Source: Flavobacteriales bacterium (GTDB lineage: Bacteria; Bacteroidota; Bacteroidia; Flavobacteriales_D; Parvicellaceae). Taken from it: 64,000 bases of DNA. Where the stretch lies: the NCBI GenBank assembly GCA_025210295.1, contig JAOASC010000047.1:124001-188000 (forward strand), read 5' to 3'. A program made the translations under genes and the position numbers. Each line of letters opens with the position of its first letter. The first letter of the stretch is position 1. Positions 37,217 to 46,889 of this stretch are shown here, piece after piece. A model generated the notes under the pieces. The model did no database searches, had not been told where the DNA came from, and saw only the letters and a list, made by a program, of their open reading frames with translations.

Positions 37217-40200
37217 TTATTGAACGATTAACTTCTTAATTCGTCTATTATTCTCATTATCAATTTGTACATAATAAACGGCAGGAGAAAGCTGATCAAG
37301 CGCAATGCTTTTGATTTCCTCCCCTTTACTCATAGTCTCATTGAATATTAATCTCCCCTCTGTACTATAGATTCTAACCTCGGCAGCTGTTTTTAATCGT
37401 TCATTAAAGATTATTTTAGCTTGATTTTGAGCAGGGTTTGGGACTAACATAAAATTAAATGACCCTAACAATGGTTCTTCAATTGCTGTATAACCTCCAT
37501 AAGCTTTTACATTAATATTATCCAAAAACAATTGTTGTCCATATCCTGTGATATTAACTATTCTAACAATAAGGGTATCAGCGCTATGAGTTGTTAACAG
37601 CACAGAATCTGTGATCCAATCAGTAGCTACTTGTGGTTCCCAACCTGAACTGGTTACAGCACTTCCATTAGCAATAGCTGTACCTCCTTTGTAATACACT
37701 GTGGAAAAAGACTGGCCACAATCTGTTGATAACAGAACTTTTATACTATCAGAGTATGCATTACTGTATTGGCGATAGGCAACATCAAAATACAATACTG
37801 CACTGTCTAAATGCTGCAAAGACGAAAAATTAAAATCATAAAACTCTAAAACATCTTCTTCTCCTTGATTATTGTATGCATAGTTGTTTACTTTAACGGC
37901 ACTGGTTAGTTGTCCATCTGAACCTACAACATTAGTTGAGTCCCAGGTTATATTATTATCTGTATTGATTATTCTCGACAAAAATGAATGATTAGTATTT
38001 TCTTCAAAATCTTCTTTTAACGGAAAATTTGAAATGGACTCATCAATAACTATTGTTTGGCTATATGTTCCTGTTCCAAAGCTATTGGTCGAATTTAATG
38101 TTACCGTATAACTTCCTGTACTTGCGTAATTATGAGAAGGATGCTGCATAGTTGATGTATTTCCATCTCCAAAATCCCAAAACCATTGTGTAGGAGAACT
38201 TATTGAATGATCTTGAAACAAGACTTCTTTAGCACAACTATTCACGCTTAAATAAGCAAAATCAGCCACGGGAGGTCCTACAACTGTTATATTAATATTG
38301 TCTAAATATAGATTTTGTCCATAGTCACAGCTATTGATAAACCTAACAAATACTTTACCTCCAATGTAAGCACTTAAATTAACTTGCTCTGCTCTCCAAT
38401 CTCCGGCGTTTGTTGGTTCCCATGAACTTGTTGAACTTCCTCCTGTAGAAAGTGTTGAACCCGATTTTAAATACAATGGTGTATAAGTGATTCCACAATC
38501 GGAAGAAACTTCAACAATTAAAGAGTCAAAATAGGATGGACTATAGGTTCTATACGCTACATCAAATGTTAAATTCACTATGTTATTCGTATTGAATGAA
38601 GTTAAATCGAGTACTGGCAATTTAAGGGCATCGCGTTCTCCCCTATTATTGTATGAATAATTATTAACATACGCTGCATTTGTATTTTGTCCATTAGCAC
38701 CTGTAACTTCTATACTCTCCCATGTTTTATCACCATCAAAATTAGAGATGGAAAAATTAGCAGATGGAAAAAGTCCACTTTCAAAATCTTCTGAATAAGG
38801 CAGATTAGCAGAAGCATTGCTAATTTGAATTGCAATAGCGGAAGTGTCATTGCAAAATGTACTATCCGTATTTAACGTGGTCCAAACTTTTAAATTCTGT
38901 GTACTACTCGTGCTAATATAAAATGCTGGAAATGTAACTGTTGAAACACTTCCTACAGCTAAGTTATTGGTATAATTCATCGAAACCACTGGCTGATTAC
39001 CATATTGATAGTTTAACTGAAAATTATTTTCATTGTGCAGTCCTGAATTTTCAACTTCTATTTGCACACTTACACTTAATGAATCCTCGCAGATATGCAT
39101 CTCTTCAGTTGGATATAGAATCGACTTCACCCCAATGTCATGATCACTTGTACAAGATAAAAGACATCCTCCCTGACTCGCCCCTACTTGTTCGATTGCT
39201 ATTTGTCGTAAACTTACAGCTCCATTATTTCCTCTTGCTCTTACAGATACCCAATGTGATTGATTGACGTCAAATACTGGAATGGAATACGTTAATGTTG
39301 CTGTATTTCCTACAGAGTCCATGTATTTATTTCCTAACAAATAAACATCGTAACTTGTTGCTCCTACAACAGCATCCCAGCTAACTTCAATGGTATTAGA
39401 ACTATAGCAAATTCTATCTATAGACAAGTTATCAGGTCGATTCATAATGGTGAAATTTTGAATACTTTCTCCTACATTTCCTCCCCTTGACACTCGAACT
39501 TTGGCTTGCCCTGTTAGTGTATTCGGAACAGTCCAATTAATAAAACGACTACTTCCAGAAACATTGCTTTGAATGGTATTCCATGTTAGCCCATTATCTT
39601 CTGTATACTCCACTAAAAAACTCCCCATAGTTCCATCTGCATCCCAATGTATTCTTTCTAAAGTATTGGGAATTAATCCCTCTCCTCCAATTGGATAGAT
39701 AACATCAATCGCATCTTCAATAAATTCATAAACAACAAAATAATCTTGCGTTCCAAAAGGTATAGTTGTACCATTGATCGAAAGTGTATAGTTCCCCGCT
39801 AAAGGATTTACAATTTCAATTTCTTCCATATTATTCAAGTGATCGACTCCTCTGGTAGCAGGAAGTGCTAATAAGCTTGGATTGGGAGTGTGATCTAATA
39901 CCCATGGTAAATGTGAACCTCCACTAGGATCAGTAACTGCACAATCTAAATCATTGACTAATGCTTGACTTGCTGTGGTAGAAGCTTCTTTATCGACCCA
40001 ATAAACCATTACTCTAGCTCTTTTAATATTATTAGGTATTGTTATCGAATGATTTATAGTTGCTCCTTGTGAAATAGAGCCATTAAAGAATCTATTTTCT
40101 TCTATTAATTTTAAAGCTTTTAGACCATTTACTTTCCCCCATCCATAAATAAAGTCTGGTCCCTCATTTCCTAAATCATTTGCTGTGACCAACATTGCAG

Positions 40201-41599
40201 CTTTTAATAACCCTGAATGTGCAACGTTTCCATTTAACACCCTATAAGCATGATGCAATTGTGCCATAACTCCTGCTACTCCAGGGGCAGCCGCAGATGT
40301 TCCTCCTCCAGCAGCATATGTATTATTGGGATCTGTTGACATATGTCCTGCTCCATGAGCAGCTATATCTGGCTTAATTCTTCCATCTGAAGCTGGACCT
40401 CGACTACTAGAAGCTCTAATATTATCGTCAGCTTCTAAATTTGCCACTGCAATTACATTTTTACCGATTTTATGTCCTCCTGTAATATTTCCCCAACTTG
40501 TTCCAGCTCCATATCCGCAATCATTATTATTACTATTCCCTCCAGAAAACACTTGCATTAAAGCGTAATTATCAAAAATTTCTTTATCCACTAACTCTGT
40601 TGTTGCGGTATAACCTCCATTACAACCGTTACTATACGATGAAGAAAACACCAACACATTGCTATCTAAATAAAGAGGTATGGTTCCTCCCATTGCTGAG
40701 CTATATTGTCTTACATGAATATAAGCACCTGTCGCCATTCCTTTCATTAAAGGGTCTAGGTTTCCAGCTCCTCCAATGATTCCTGTAGTCATATCTCCAT
40801 GTGTTCCAGTAAGGTCGCCTAATACATCCAACTGATTGGTTCTTCCTGTAAAATCGATATGAGGGCCTACAAAGCCATCGTCATTTATTGCAACACTTAC
40901 GCCCTCTCCATTATATTTTCTCCCTCCTAAAAAATCAACATCTATGGCGTTGGAACGGTGTAGGTTTCTCCCGTCATTAGACTCTGGTTCACCTAATTCT
41001 TGTACTGTCTCTAGATATTGTACACAGCCCAATCTTGCTAAATCTTTAACCATAGAGCGGTGAACTTTTCCTATAACGGCTTTATTAGCGATCATTTCGC
41101 CAGTACATTTAACTCCAAAACCTAACAATTCTTCTTTTAGGTCATCCAGTTCAATATCTGGATATGTTTTAATCACCAATTCTACAACATCACCTTGAAT
41201 TGCCCATGAAGGATAATTTTCCAACGCAATGCTTTCCTCCACTTTATCGACCACATTGATCGTTTGTATCGAACGAATATTTTGAGTTTTCAAATCGTTT
41301 AAATTGATTTTCACAGGAAAAGATGCAATGTAGGTGTTGGATGGAATATAACTCAATAAACGCACTCCTTTTTGTTTCAATTCTTGGATTTCTTTTTGAG
41401 TTGGAATACTATAAAACTGAACAAACTTATAGAAACGTTGAGCAAAAACTTCTTCTTTTGCCACGTCTTTTTTGGCCATAAAACGTTGGCCATTTTCTTC
41501 AAAAGTTACGGTTCCTCTTTTAAAATAAACCTGGTTATTTTGAGCATAATAGGCTCCTAACTGCAAAAGGACAACAAAAATTAAATAAGTATTTTTCAT
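37217..41599 (-). CDS. Large T9SS-secreted subtilase with PKD and duplicated beta domains
   Basis: About 1460 aa from the ATG at 41599 (signal peptide MKNTYLIFVVLLQLGAYYAQ); the in-frame start at 41677 would give a poor leader. The S8 domain has Asp in VAINDDGFVGPHIDF, His in GTHGDMTTGIIGG and Ser in GGTSAAAPGVAGVMAQ. Downstream are a fibronectin-like region, a beta domain starting YSEDFESGLFPSANFSISNF, a PKD domain (WFWDFGDGNTS), a second copy of the beta domain starting KEDFEENTNHSFLSRIINTD, and a C-terminal T9SS sorting domain (LVPNPAQNQAKIIFNE). The two beta domains align over 170 residues (VNNYSYNNRGERDALKL against VNNYAYNNQGEEDVLEF), an internal duplication. It probably digests extracellular protein. 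Confidence 0.9.
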   Translation of the reverse strand: MKNTYLIFVVLLQLGAYYAQNNQVYFKRGTVTFEENGQRFMAKKDVAKEEVFAQRFYKFVQFYSIPTQKEIQELKQKGVRLLSYIPSNTYIASFPVKINLNDLKTQNIRSIQTINVVDKVEESIALENYPSWAIQGDVVELVIKTYPDIELDDLKEELLGFGVKCTGEMIANKAVIGKVHRSMVKDLARLGCVQYLETVQELGEPESNDGRNLHRSNAIDVDFLGGRKYNGEGVSVAINDDGFVGPHIDFTGRTNQLDVLGDLTGTHGDMTTGIIGGAGNLDPLMKGMATGAYIHVRQYSSAMGGTIPLYLDSNVLVFSSSYSNGCNGGYTATTELVDKEIFDNYALMQVFSGGNSNNNDCGYGAGTSWGNITGGHKIGKNVIAVANLEADDNIRASSSRGPASDGRIKPDIAAHGAGHMSTDPNNTYAAGGGTSAAAPGVAGVMAQLHHAYRVLNGNVAHSGLLKAAMLVTANDLGNEGPDFIYGWGKVNGLKALKLIEENRFFNGSISQGATINHSITIPNNIKRARVMVYWVDKEASTTASQALVNDLDCAVTDPSGGSHLPWVLDHTPNPSLLALPATRGVDHLNNMEEIEIVNPLAGNYTLSINGTTIPFGTQDYFVVYEFIEDAIDVIYPIGGEGLIPNTLERIHWDADGTMGSFLVEYTEDNGLTWNTIQSNVSGSSRFINWTVPNTLTGQAKVRVSRGGNVGESIQNFTIMNRPDNLSIDRICYSSNTIEVSWDAVVGATSYDVYLLGNKYMDSVGNTATLTYSIPVFDVNQSHWVSVRARGNNGAVSLRQIAIEQVGASQGGCLLSCTSDHDIGVKSILYPTEEMHICEDSLSVSVQIEVENSGLHNENNFQLNYQYGNQPVVSMNYTNNLAVGSVSTVTFPAFYISTSSTQNLKVWTTLNTDSTFCNDTSAIAIQISNASANLPYSEDFESGLFPSANFSISNFDGDKTWESIEVTGANGQNTNAAYVNNYSYNNRGERDALKLPVLDLTSFNTNNIVNLTFDVAYRTYSPSYFDSLIVEVSSDCGITYTPLYLKSGSTLSTGGSSTSSWEPTNAGDWRAEQVNLSAYIGGKVFVRFINSCDYGQNLYLDNINITVVGPPVADFAYLSVNSCAKEVLFQDHSISSPTQWFWDFGDGNTSTMQHPSHNYASTGSYTVTLNSTNSFGTGTYSQTIVIDESISNFPLKEDFEENTNHSFLSRIINTDNNITWDSTNVVGSDGQLTSAVKVNNYAYNNQGEEDVLEFYDFNFSSLQHLDSAVLYFDVAYRQYSNAYSDSIKVLLSTDCGQSFSTVYYKGGTAIANGSAVTSSGWEPQVATDWITDSVLLTTHSADTLIVRIVNITGYGQQLFLDNINVKAYGGYTAIEEPLLGSFNFMLVPNPAQNQAKIIFNERLKTAAEVRIYSTEGRLIFNETMSKGEEIKSIALDQLSPAVYYVQIDNENNRRIKKLIVQ

Positions 41600-41686
41600 G
41601 GTTAAAATATTAGGGAGTATCCCTCCAAGATAACAAGAAATCCTGAATATCTTCGACAAAGTTTTAAACAAATTCATTTATAACAG

Positions 41687-41694
41687 TACATTTG
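41687..41694 (+). promoter_or_regulatory. -7 element (TACATTTG), leaderless radical SAM gene
   Basis: A TAnnTTTG match ends 4 bp before the ATG at 41699. Transcription would start at about the A of the ATG. Confidence 0.5.
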
Positions 41695-41698
41695 TATT

Positions 41699-43564
41699 AT
41701 GCCAACAAATGTTCTCTTAATTACACCACCATTTACGCAACTTAACACAAGTTACCCCGCTACTTGCTACCTCAAAGGTTTTTTAGAACATAAGGGGATT
41801 CCCACACATCAAAGCGATTTAAGTATTGAGTTATTCGATCGTATATTTTCAAAAAAAACGATTGAACAAATTTTTGAGCTAGCAGGTCAGCAGCATCCAA
41901 TTCTATTACCTCAAGTTTGGGAACAACGTTCAGAATACATCAACAAAGTTGAAACGGTTATAAACTTCTTAAGAACACATGAAACGACAACTGCATACCA
42001 ACTCATACACGATAGTTTTTTACCGAGAGCTCATCGATTCGAAAAGTTAGAAGAAGACTTATCTTGGGCATTCGGGAACCTTGGGATACTTGATAAGGCT
42101 AAACATTATGCCACCTTATTTATTGAAGAATTAGGGGATTTTATTAAAGCCAACATTGATGAGTTTTTTTCGTTTACACGATATGCTGAACGTATATCAT
42201 CTTCGGCAAGTAGCTTTGATGAACTCGACGAATACCTTTCTTATGAAACAACTATCATTGAAAACGAATTACTAAAACTTTTAGCAGAAAAACTAGAGAC
42301 ATACTCTCCAGACTTAGTTTGTTTTTCTATTCCTTTCCCTGGTAACCTCTTTGCAGCATTGCGTTGTGGGCAATTCATTAAACAATACTTTCCCAAAACT
42401 AAAATAGCTTTTGGAGGAGGATATTGTAATACCGAATTACGTTCATTATCAGATGTAAGGGTCTTTAACTATGTAGATTATATTACATTAGATGATGGTG
42501 AGGCGCCTTTACTAAGATTGGTTGAACACCTTAACGGTTCTATCCCCAAAGAACAACTTGAACGCACCTTTTTATTACATAAAAACGAAGTTGTATACCA
42601 AAACCACATCCCTAACACTATATTTCACCATAAAAACCTTCCTGCGCCAAGTTACGAGGGACTAAAACATCACCTCTATTTATCTTTTCTAGATGTAATG
42701 AATCCTATGCATCGTTTATGGAGTGATGGGAGATGGAATAAATTGACCATAGCTCATGGGTGTTACTGGAAACAATGTTCTTTTTGTGATGTCACATTAG
42801 ACTATATTGGAAATTATCAAAACACCACAGCAGATGACTTAGTCAATAAAATAGAAGCTATCATTAAGGAAACAGGCGTTACTGGTTTTCATTTTGTTGA
42901 TGAGGCTGCACCTCCCAAAATGTTAAAAGCACTTGCGAATCGATTAATTGAGCGAAAAGTATACATTACTTGGTGGACCAACATTCGATTTGAAAAAACA
43001 TTTACACCTGAACTTTGTCAACTCTTAGCAAAATCAGGATGTATTGCTGTTACAGGAGGATTAGAAGTAGCATCAGACCGCCTGTTAGCAAAAATGAAAA
43101 AAGGAGTAGATATTGCTCAAGTTGCTCGTGTTACGAATAGTTTTGCCAATGCAAATATTATGGTCCATGCTTATTTAATGTATGGATTCCCTACGGAAAC
43201 TGAACAAGAAACCATTGATTCACTTGAGGTTGTTCGCCAATTATTTATTAACGGGTGTATTCACTCGGCTTTTTGGCACCAGTTTTCAACAACGATACAC
43301 AGTCCTATTGGTCAAAACCCTGAAGCTTATGAAATACAAATAACGGGACCTCAATTTCAGGGATTTGCAGAGAATGATTTAACACACCTAGATCCTCTTG
43401 GAACTGAACATACTGACTTTACTGAGGGCTTAAATTTAGCACTCAACAACTATCTAAATGGTTTAGGTTTGGAGGAGGAATTACAAGCGTGGTTTGCTTT
43501 TGAAATTCCAGTAACTACTGTTCCAGAGCATCTCATCGAAACTGCTCTAACTTTCGAAAACTGA
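41699..43564 (+). CDS. B12-binding-type radical SAM protein
   Basis: A 621-aa protein. The N-terminus (VLLITPPFTQLNTSYPATCYLKGFLEHKG) and the later SIPFPGNLFAALRCGQFIK and IAFGGGYCNTEL resemble the cobalamin-binding Rossmann domain of B12-dependent radical SAM enzymes. The radical SAM core follows from about residue 340 with the cluster motif GCYWKQCSFCD, which spaces the three cysteines as C-x4-C-x2-C rather than the usual C-x3-C-x2-C. Conserved segments GFHFVDEAAPP, GLEVASDRLLAKMKKG and YLMYGFPTETEQET are typical. It probably catalyses a radical methylation or rearrangement. The substrate is unknown; a CoA-transferase gene follows 56 bp later. Confidence 0.87.
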   Translation: MPTNVLLITPPFTQLNTSYPATCYLKGFLEHKGIPTHQSDLSIELFDRIFSKKTIEQIFELAGQQHPILLPQVWEQRSEYINKVETVINFLRTHETTTAYQLIHDSFLPRAHRFEKLEEDLSWAFGNLGILDKAKHYATLFIEELGDFIKANIDEFFSFTRYAERISSSASSFDELDEYLSYETTIIENELLKLLAEKLETYSPDLVCFSIPFPGNLFAALRCGQFIKQYFPKTKIAFGGGYCNTELRSLSDVRVFNYVDYITLDDGEAPLLRLVEHLNGSIPKEQLERTFLLHKNEVVYQNHIPNTIFHHKNLPAPSYEGLKHHLYLSFLDVMNPMHRLWSDGRWNKLTIAHGCYWKQCSFCDVTLDYIGNYQNTTADDLVNKIEAIIKETGVTGFHFVDEAAPPKMLKALANRLIERKVYITWWTNIRFEKTFTPELCQLLAKSGCIAVTGGLEVASDRLLAKMKKGVDIAQVARVTNSFANANIMVHAYLMYGFPTETEQETIDSLEVVRQLFINGCIHSAFWHQFSTTIHSPIGQNPEAYEIQITGPQFQGFAENDLTHLDPLGTEHTDFTEGLNLALNNYLNGLGLEEELQAWFAFEIPVTTVPEHLIETALTFEN

Positions 43565-43596
43565 TTTTATTCAATAATTTAATCCAAGACCTTTAT

Positions 43597-43604
43597 TAAC
43601 TTCG
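43597..43604 (+). promoter_or_regulatory. -7-like element (TAACTTCG) for the CoA transferase gene
   Basis: A TAnnTTCG variant lies 16 bp before the ATG at 43621, suggesting a separate promoter from the radical SAM gene. Confidence 0.35.
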
Positions 43605-43620
43605 TTTAAAAATTGTTACT

Positions 43621-44685
43621 ATGAATTTCACCAATCTTAAGGTCATCGAATTAGCCAGTGTGTTAGCTGGTCCATCTGTAGGAATGTTTTTTGCTGAGTT
43701 AGGAGCTCAAGTAATCAAGATTGAAAACAAAAGAACCAATGGTGATGTAACAAGAAACTGGAAACTTCCCAACGAACAAAAAGATGCTGTTTCTGCATAT
43801 TTTTCTAGTATTAATTGGGGGAAGCAACACCTTTTTATTGATTACAGTAATGATGAAGATTACAATACCGTGTTACAATTGTTAATGGATGCTGATCTTG
43901 TAATCTGTAATTTTAAACAAGGCGCTGCTGCTAAATTTAATTTAGACTACGCTTCAATCAAAGCATTAAACCCCTCTATTATTTATGCCCAACTTAACGG
44001 CTTTGAATCTACTCCTGAACGAGTTGCGTTTGATGTTGTTCTACAAGCTGAATGCGGTTATATGTATATGAACGGACAAGCGGACTCCCCTCCTACTAAA
44101 ATGCCACTGGCTTTAATGGATATTTTGGCTGCTCATCAGCTTAAAGAAGGAATCTTAGTTGCATTAATTAATAAAGCAACTACAGGTAAAGGAGCTTATG
44201 TTGAATCCTCATTAGAAGAAGCTGCTATTAGCTCTTTGGCAAATCAAGCAACCAACTGGCTCATGAACAAGAAAATACCTCAACGCATGGGATCTCTTCA
44301 TCCCAACATAGCGCCTTATGGAGATGTATTTCAAACAAAAGATAACAAAGAATTGGTTCTTGCTATTGGTTCGGATGCTCAATTTCAAAAGTTTTGCAAA
44401 TTATTAGGAAGCGAAGAACTTTCTAATAAAGCGATATTTCTCACTAACGAGGCTAGAGTTAAAAACCGGTCTTTACTTAAAGCTGCATTAGCTGATCTAA
44501 TTATTAACTATAATCGAGATGAATTGATTGAAGCTTGTATTAAAAATGGTATTCCAATGGGAGCTGTACGTAACATGCAAGAAGTTTTTGAAACTCCTAT
44601 TGCTCAAAAAATGATTCTTGAGGAGCAAGTTGGTAACCAAAATACAAAACGTGTAAAAACGATAGCTTTCAACATCTCAGAATAA
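43621..44685 (+). CDS. CaiB/BaiF family (family III) CoA transferase
   Basis: A 354-aa protein of the family III CoA-transferase type: N-terminus LKVIELASVLAGPSVGMFFAELGAQVIKIE, catalytic Asp region PLALMDILAAHQLKEGIL (Asp near residue 166), and a conserved HPNIAPYGDVFQTKD. It moves CoA between a carboxylic acid and a CoA thioester. The family includes racemases such as alpha-methylacyl-CoA racemase as well. At 354 aa it is slightly short for the family (about 380-400). The acid substrate is unknown. Confidence 0.9.
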   Translation: MNFTNLKVIELASVLAGPSVGMFFAELGAQVIKIENKRTNGDVTRNWKLPNEQKDAVSAYFSSINWGKQHLFIDYSNDEDYNTVLQLLMDADLVICNFKQGAAAKFNLDYASIKALNPSIIYAQLNGFESTPERVAFDVVLQAECGYMYMNGQADSPPTKMPLALMDILAAHQLKEGILVALINKATTGKGAYVESSLEEAAISSLANQATNWLMNKKIPQRMGSLHPNIAPYGDVFQTKDNKELVLAIGSDAQFQKFCKLLGSEELSNKAIFLTNEARVKNRSLLKAALADLIINYNRDELIEACIKNGIPMGAVRNMQEVFETPIAQKMILEEQVGNQNTKRVKTIAFNISE

Positions 44686-44766
44686 TACTTTTCATTTCTT
44701 AATTTAGCTTAAGTATTTTTCATTTTCTATTTCTGAACTTTGTATAAACATTAAAAACAAAGACTT

Positions 44767-45273
44767 ATGAAAAGTACAATAGCATTTGCAGGAAGTAATA
44801 GTTCAAAATCGATCAATCATCAAATCGTAACTTATGTTGCTTCATTAACAGCCAATACCACTACAATTAAATTAACCGATTATGAAGCTCCAATCTATTC
44901 TGCTGACCTTGAAGAAGCAAGTGGAATTCCGTCGGGAATTGTTGCATTAAATGAAAAAATAGCCACTGCCGACAGGCTGATCATTTCTGTTGCTGAACAC
45001 AATGGAAACTTAACTGCATTTTTTAAAAACATTATTGATTGGTTATCCAGAAACGATCGTGATTTTTTAAAAGGGAAAGAAATCATTTTATTCAGTAGTT
45101 CACCTGGACCAGGAGGGGCTGCTTCTGCATTAGCAACAGCTGAGAAAACGCTTCCTTATTTTGGGGCAACTATTAAAAACACCTTAAGTATTGGTAATTT
45201 TTATCAAGTATTTGAAGATGGAAAAATTAACGACACATCTATTCTCGAACAAATAAAAGCGGCTTTATTATAA
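44767..45273 (+). CDS. NADPH-dependent FMN reductase
   Basis: A 168-aa flavodoxin-like protein: phosphate-loop start STIAFAGSNSSKSINHQIV, IISVAEHNGNLTAFFKNIIDWLSR (the conserved PEYNGS..LKNAIDWLSR segment) and LFSSSPGPGGAASALATAEKTLPYFGA. These match NADPH-dependent FMN reductases of the azoreductase/quinone-reductase type. It probably reduces flavin or quinones with NADPH. It starts 81 bp after the CoA-transferase gene and is followed closely by the YgiD-like dioxygenase, so the pair may be cotranscribed. Confidence 0.9.
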   Translation: MKSTIAFAGSNSSKSINHQIVTYVASLTANTTTIKLTDYEAPIYSADLEEASGIPSGIVALNEKIATADRLIISVAEHNGNLTAFFKNIIDWLSRNDRDFLKGKEIILFSSSPGPGGAASALATAEKTLPYFGATIKNTLSIGNFYQVFEDGKINDTSILEQIKAALL

Positions 45274-45300
45274 AGTTTATCCCACTATTTTTATTGTGTT

Positions 45301-46185
45301 ATGAATCGTAAAGCATTTATCTATCAACTTTTAGCAAGTATTCCTGTAACTGGATTAGCCATGAACTTAAAACAACTCTCAAAAATATCCGAGGTTCTTC
45401 CTCCTACCCCAAAAACACCAGTTCTATTCTTAGGCCATGGTAGTCCTATGAACGCGATAGAAGAAAATGAATTTGTAAAAGGCTTTAGGAAAATTTCAAC
45501 AACATTTGAAACTCCTAAAGCCATTTTATGTATTTCTGCACATTGGGAAACGCGTGGAACTCAGGTTACCGCGATGCAAAGTCCTAGAACGATTCACGAT
45601 TTTGGAGGTTTCCCTCAAGAATTATTTGAAGTACAATATCCAGCACCAGGAAGTCCAGAATTAGCCCAACAAACTCAACAGATTATTCAATCAGAAAAAA
45701 TTATTTTAGATGAGAGTTGGGGGCTAGACCATGGTGCTTGGTCTGTAATTAAACACCTTTATCCCAAGGCTAATATTCCTGTTATTCAAATGAGTTTAGA
45801 TCATCGTAAATCAGCCAAAGAACATTATGCTATTGCTAAAGCGCTTAACCAATTGCGATCAAAAGGCATTTTAATTGTTGGTAGCGGTAACATTGTTCAT
45901 AACCTCAGACAAGTTGCTTGGAATAAATTAGACCAACCTTACGGCTATGACTGGGCTTTAGAAGTACAGTCCAAGGTCAACCAATGGATTCTCGACAAAA
46001 ACCACGATGCCCTCATTAACTTTAACCAACAAGGAAAAGCTTTTCAACTAGCTATTCCTACTCCAGAACATTATCTTCCATTACTATACACCCTTGCATT
46101 ACAAGAAGCTCATGAACAGGTAACTATTTTTAATGATCAAGCTATAGCTGGTTCTTTAACGATGACTTCATTAAAAATAGGATAG
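45301..46185 (+). CDS. ygiD: 4,5-DOPA dioxygenase-like extradiol enzyme
   Basis: A 294-aa LigB-superfamily protein of the YgiD/DODA type: PVLFLGHGSPMNAIEENEFVKGF near the N-terminus holds the first metal His, followed by LCISAHWETRGTQV, the segment DHGAWSVIKHLYP and LIVGSGNIVHNLRQ, with HYLPLLYTLA at the end. These proteins bind zinc or iron and open catechol rings such as DOPA or act on related aldehydes; YgiD's physiological substrate is not settled. A 35-residue N-terminal leader (MNRKAFIYQLLASIPVTGLAMNLKQ) precedes the core, possibly an export signal. It is 27 bp after the FMN-reductase gene. Confidence 0.9.
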   Translation: MNRKAFIYQLLASIPVTGLAMNLKQLSKISEVLPPTPKTPVLFLGHGSPMNAIEENEFVKGFRKISTTFETPKAILCISAHWETRGTQVTAMQSPRTIHDFGGFPQELFEVQYPAPGSPELAQQTQQIIQSEKIILDESWGLDHGAWSVIKHLYPKANIPVIQMSLDHRKSAKEHYAIAKALNQLRSKGILIVGSGNIVHNLRQVAWNKLDQPYGYDWALEVQSKVNQWILDKNHDALINFNQQGKAFQLAIPTPEHYLPLLYTLALQEAHEQVTIFNDQAIAGSLTMTSLKIG

Positions 46186-46280
46186 CAGCTTTTCTGTCTA
46201 TGGATTGATACACTTAAAAACGATTTAGCTCCCCCTATTCTTACATTAAAATTCATTTTTTAATTTTTTTCAAAAAAAAA

Positions 46281-46310
46281 TGCAATAAAAGAAAAAAGTT
46301 ACGTCTTTAT
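46281..46310 (+). promoter_or_regulatory. ECF-type autoregulatory promoter
   Basis: TGCAATAAAA (46281-46290) carries a -35-like AAT, and ACGTCTTTAT (46301-46310) carries the -10 core CGTC, with about 16 bp between them. The layout matches ECF promoters (-35 AAC, -10 CGTC) found upstream of many Bacteroidota ECF sigma genes. It lies 35 bp before the sigma gene, which implies self-activation. A perfect inverted repeat TTACG/CGTAA (46299-46323) overlaps it. Confidence 0.55.
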
Positions 46311-46344
46311 TAATGAAGCGTAATTAAAGCAATGCTTTTTTTAA

Positions 46345-46878
46345 ATGTCAGAATTAGAGAATAATAAAAAATTAGGTGCATTTTTCGGAAGTGAGTACGA
46401 TCAGTTAAAGTCATACGTACACTCTAAAATTGCCGATTCATCTGAAAGAGATGCTGAAGATATTATCCAAGATGTTGCCTTAAAACTATTTTCTCGTTCA
46501 AATGATATCTCTCCGATTAATAATGTTGCGGGGTTTGTTTATAATTCTATTCGGAATAAGATTGTAGACATTTTACGCGCTAAAAAAAATGAAAGGCAAA
46601 TACAAAACGAAAATGAACAAAAACTCATTGAATTTATTGACCTTTTCTATGGAGAATCAGACAATAGTTATTCTGTTGCGATAAAAAACGAGTTAATACA
46701 TTGTATTGCCAATTTAAAGCCACATTATAAAAGCATCATTATAGCGATTGATTTTGAGGGTTACACTTATAAAGAACTCTCAAAGATTACTAACGTTCCT
46801 GAGGGGACTCTATTATCGAGAAGACATCGTGCCCTTTCGATATTAAACAAACAATTAAAAAAGAATATTAACATTTAA
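46345..46878 (+). CDS. ECF-type RNA polymerase sigma factor
   Basis: A 177-aa sigma-70 family protein with region 2 (DAEDIIQDVALKLFSRS, then NVAGFVYNSIRNKIVDILRAKKNERQ) and a region 4 helix-turn-helix (CIANLKPHYKSIIIAIDFEGYTYKELSKITNVPEGTLLSRRHRALSIL). It directs transcription from ECF promoters and probably drives its own, as the promoter at 46281-46310 fits. The next two genes, 11 bp downstream and then overlapping, encode a membrane protein and a small HMA-like protein. Either could act as the control partner in place of a classical anti-sigma factor. The signal is unknown. Confidence 0.92.
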   Translation: MSELENNKKLGAFFGSEYDQLKSYVHSKIADSSERDAEDIIQDVALKLFSRSNDISPINNVAGFVYNSIRNKIVDILRAKKNERQIQNENEQKLIEFIDLFYGESDNSYSVAIKNELIHCIANLKPHYKSIIIAIDFEGYTYKELSKITNVPEGTLLSRRHRALSILNKQLKKNINI

Positions 46879-46889
46879 AACTTAAAATT

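Noticed and set aside
46299..46323. TTACG/CGTAA inverted repeat as a repressor site for the ECF sigma gene
   Set aside because: It overlaps a better-supported ECF-type promoter and the arms are only 5 bp; it is mentioned there but not called separately.
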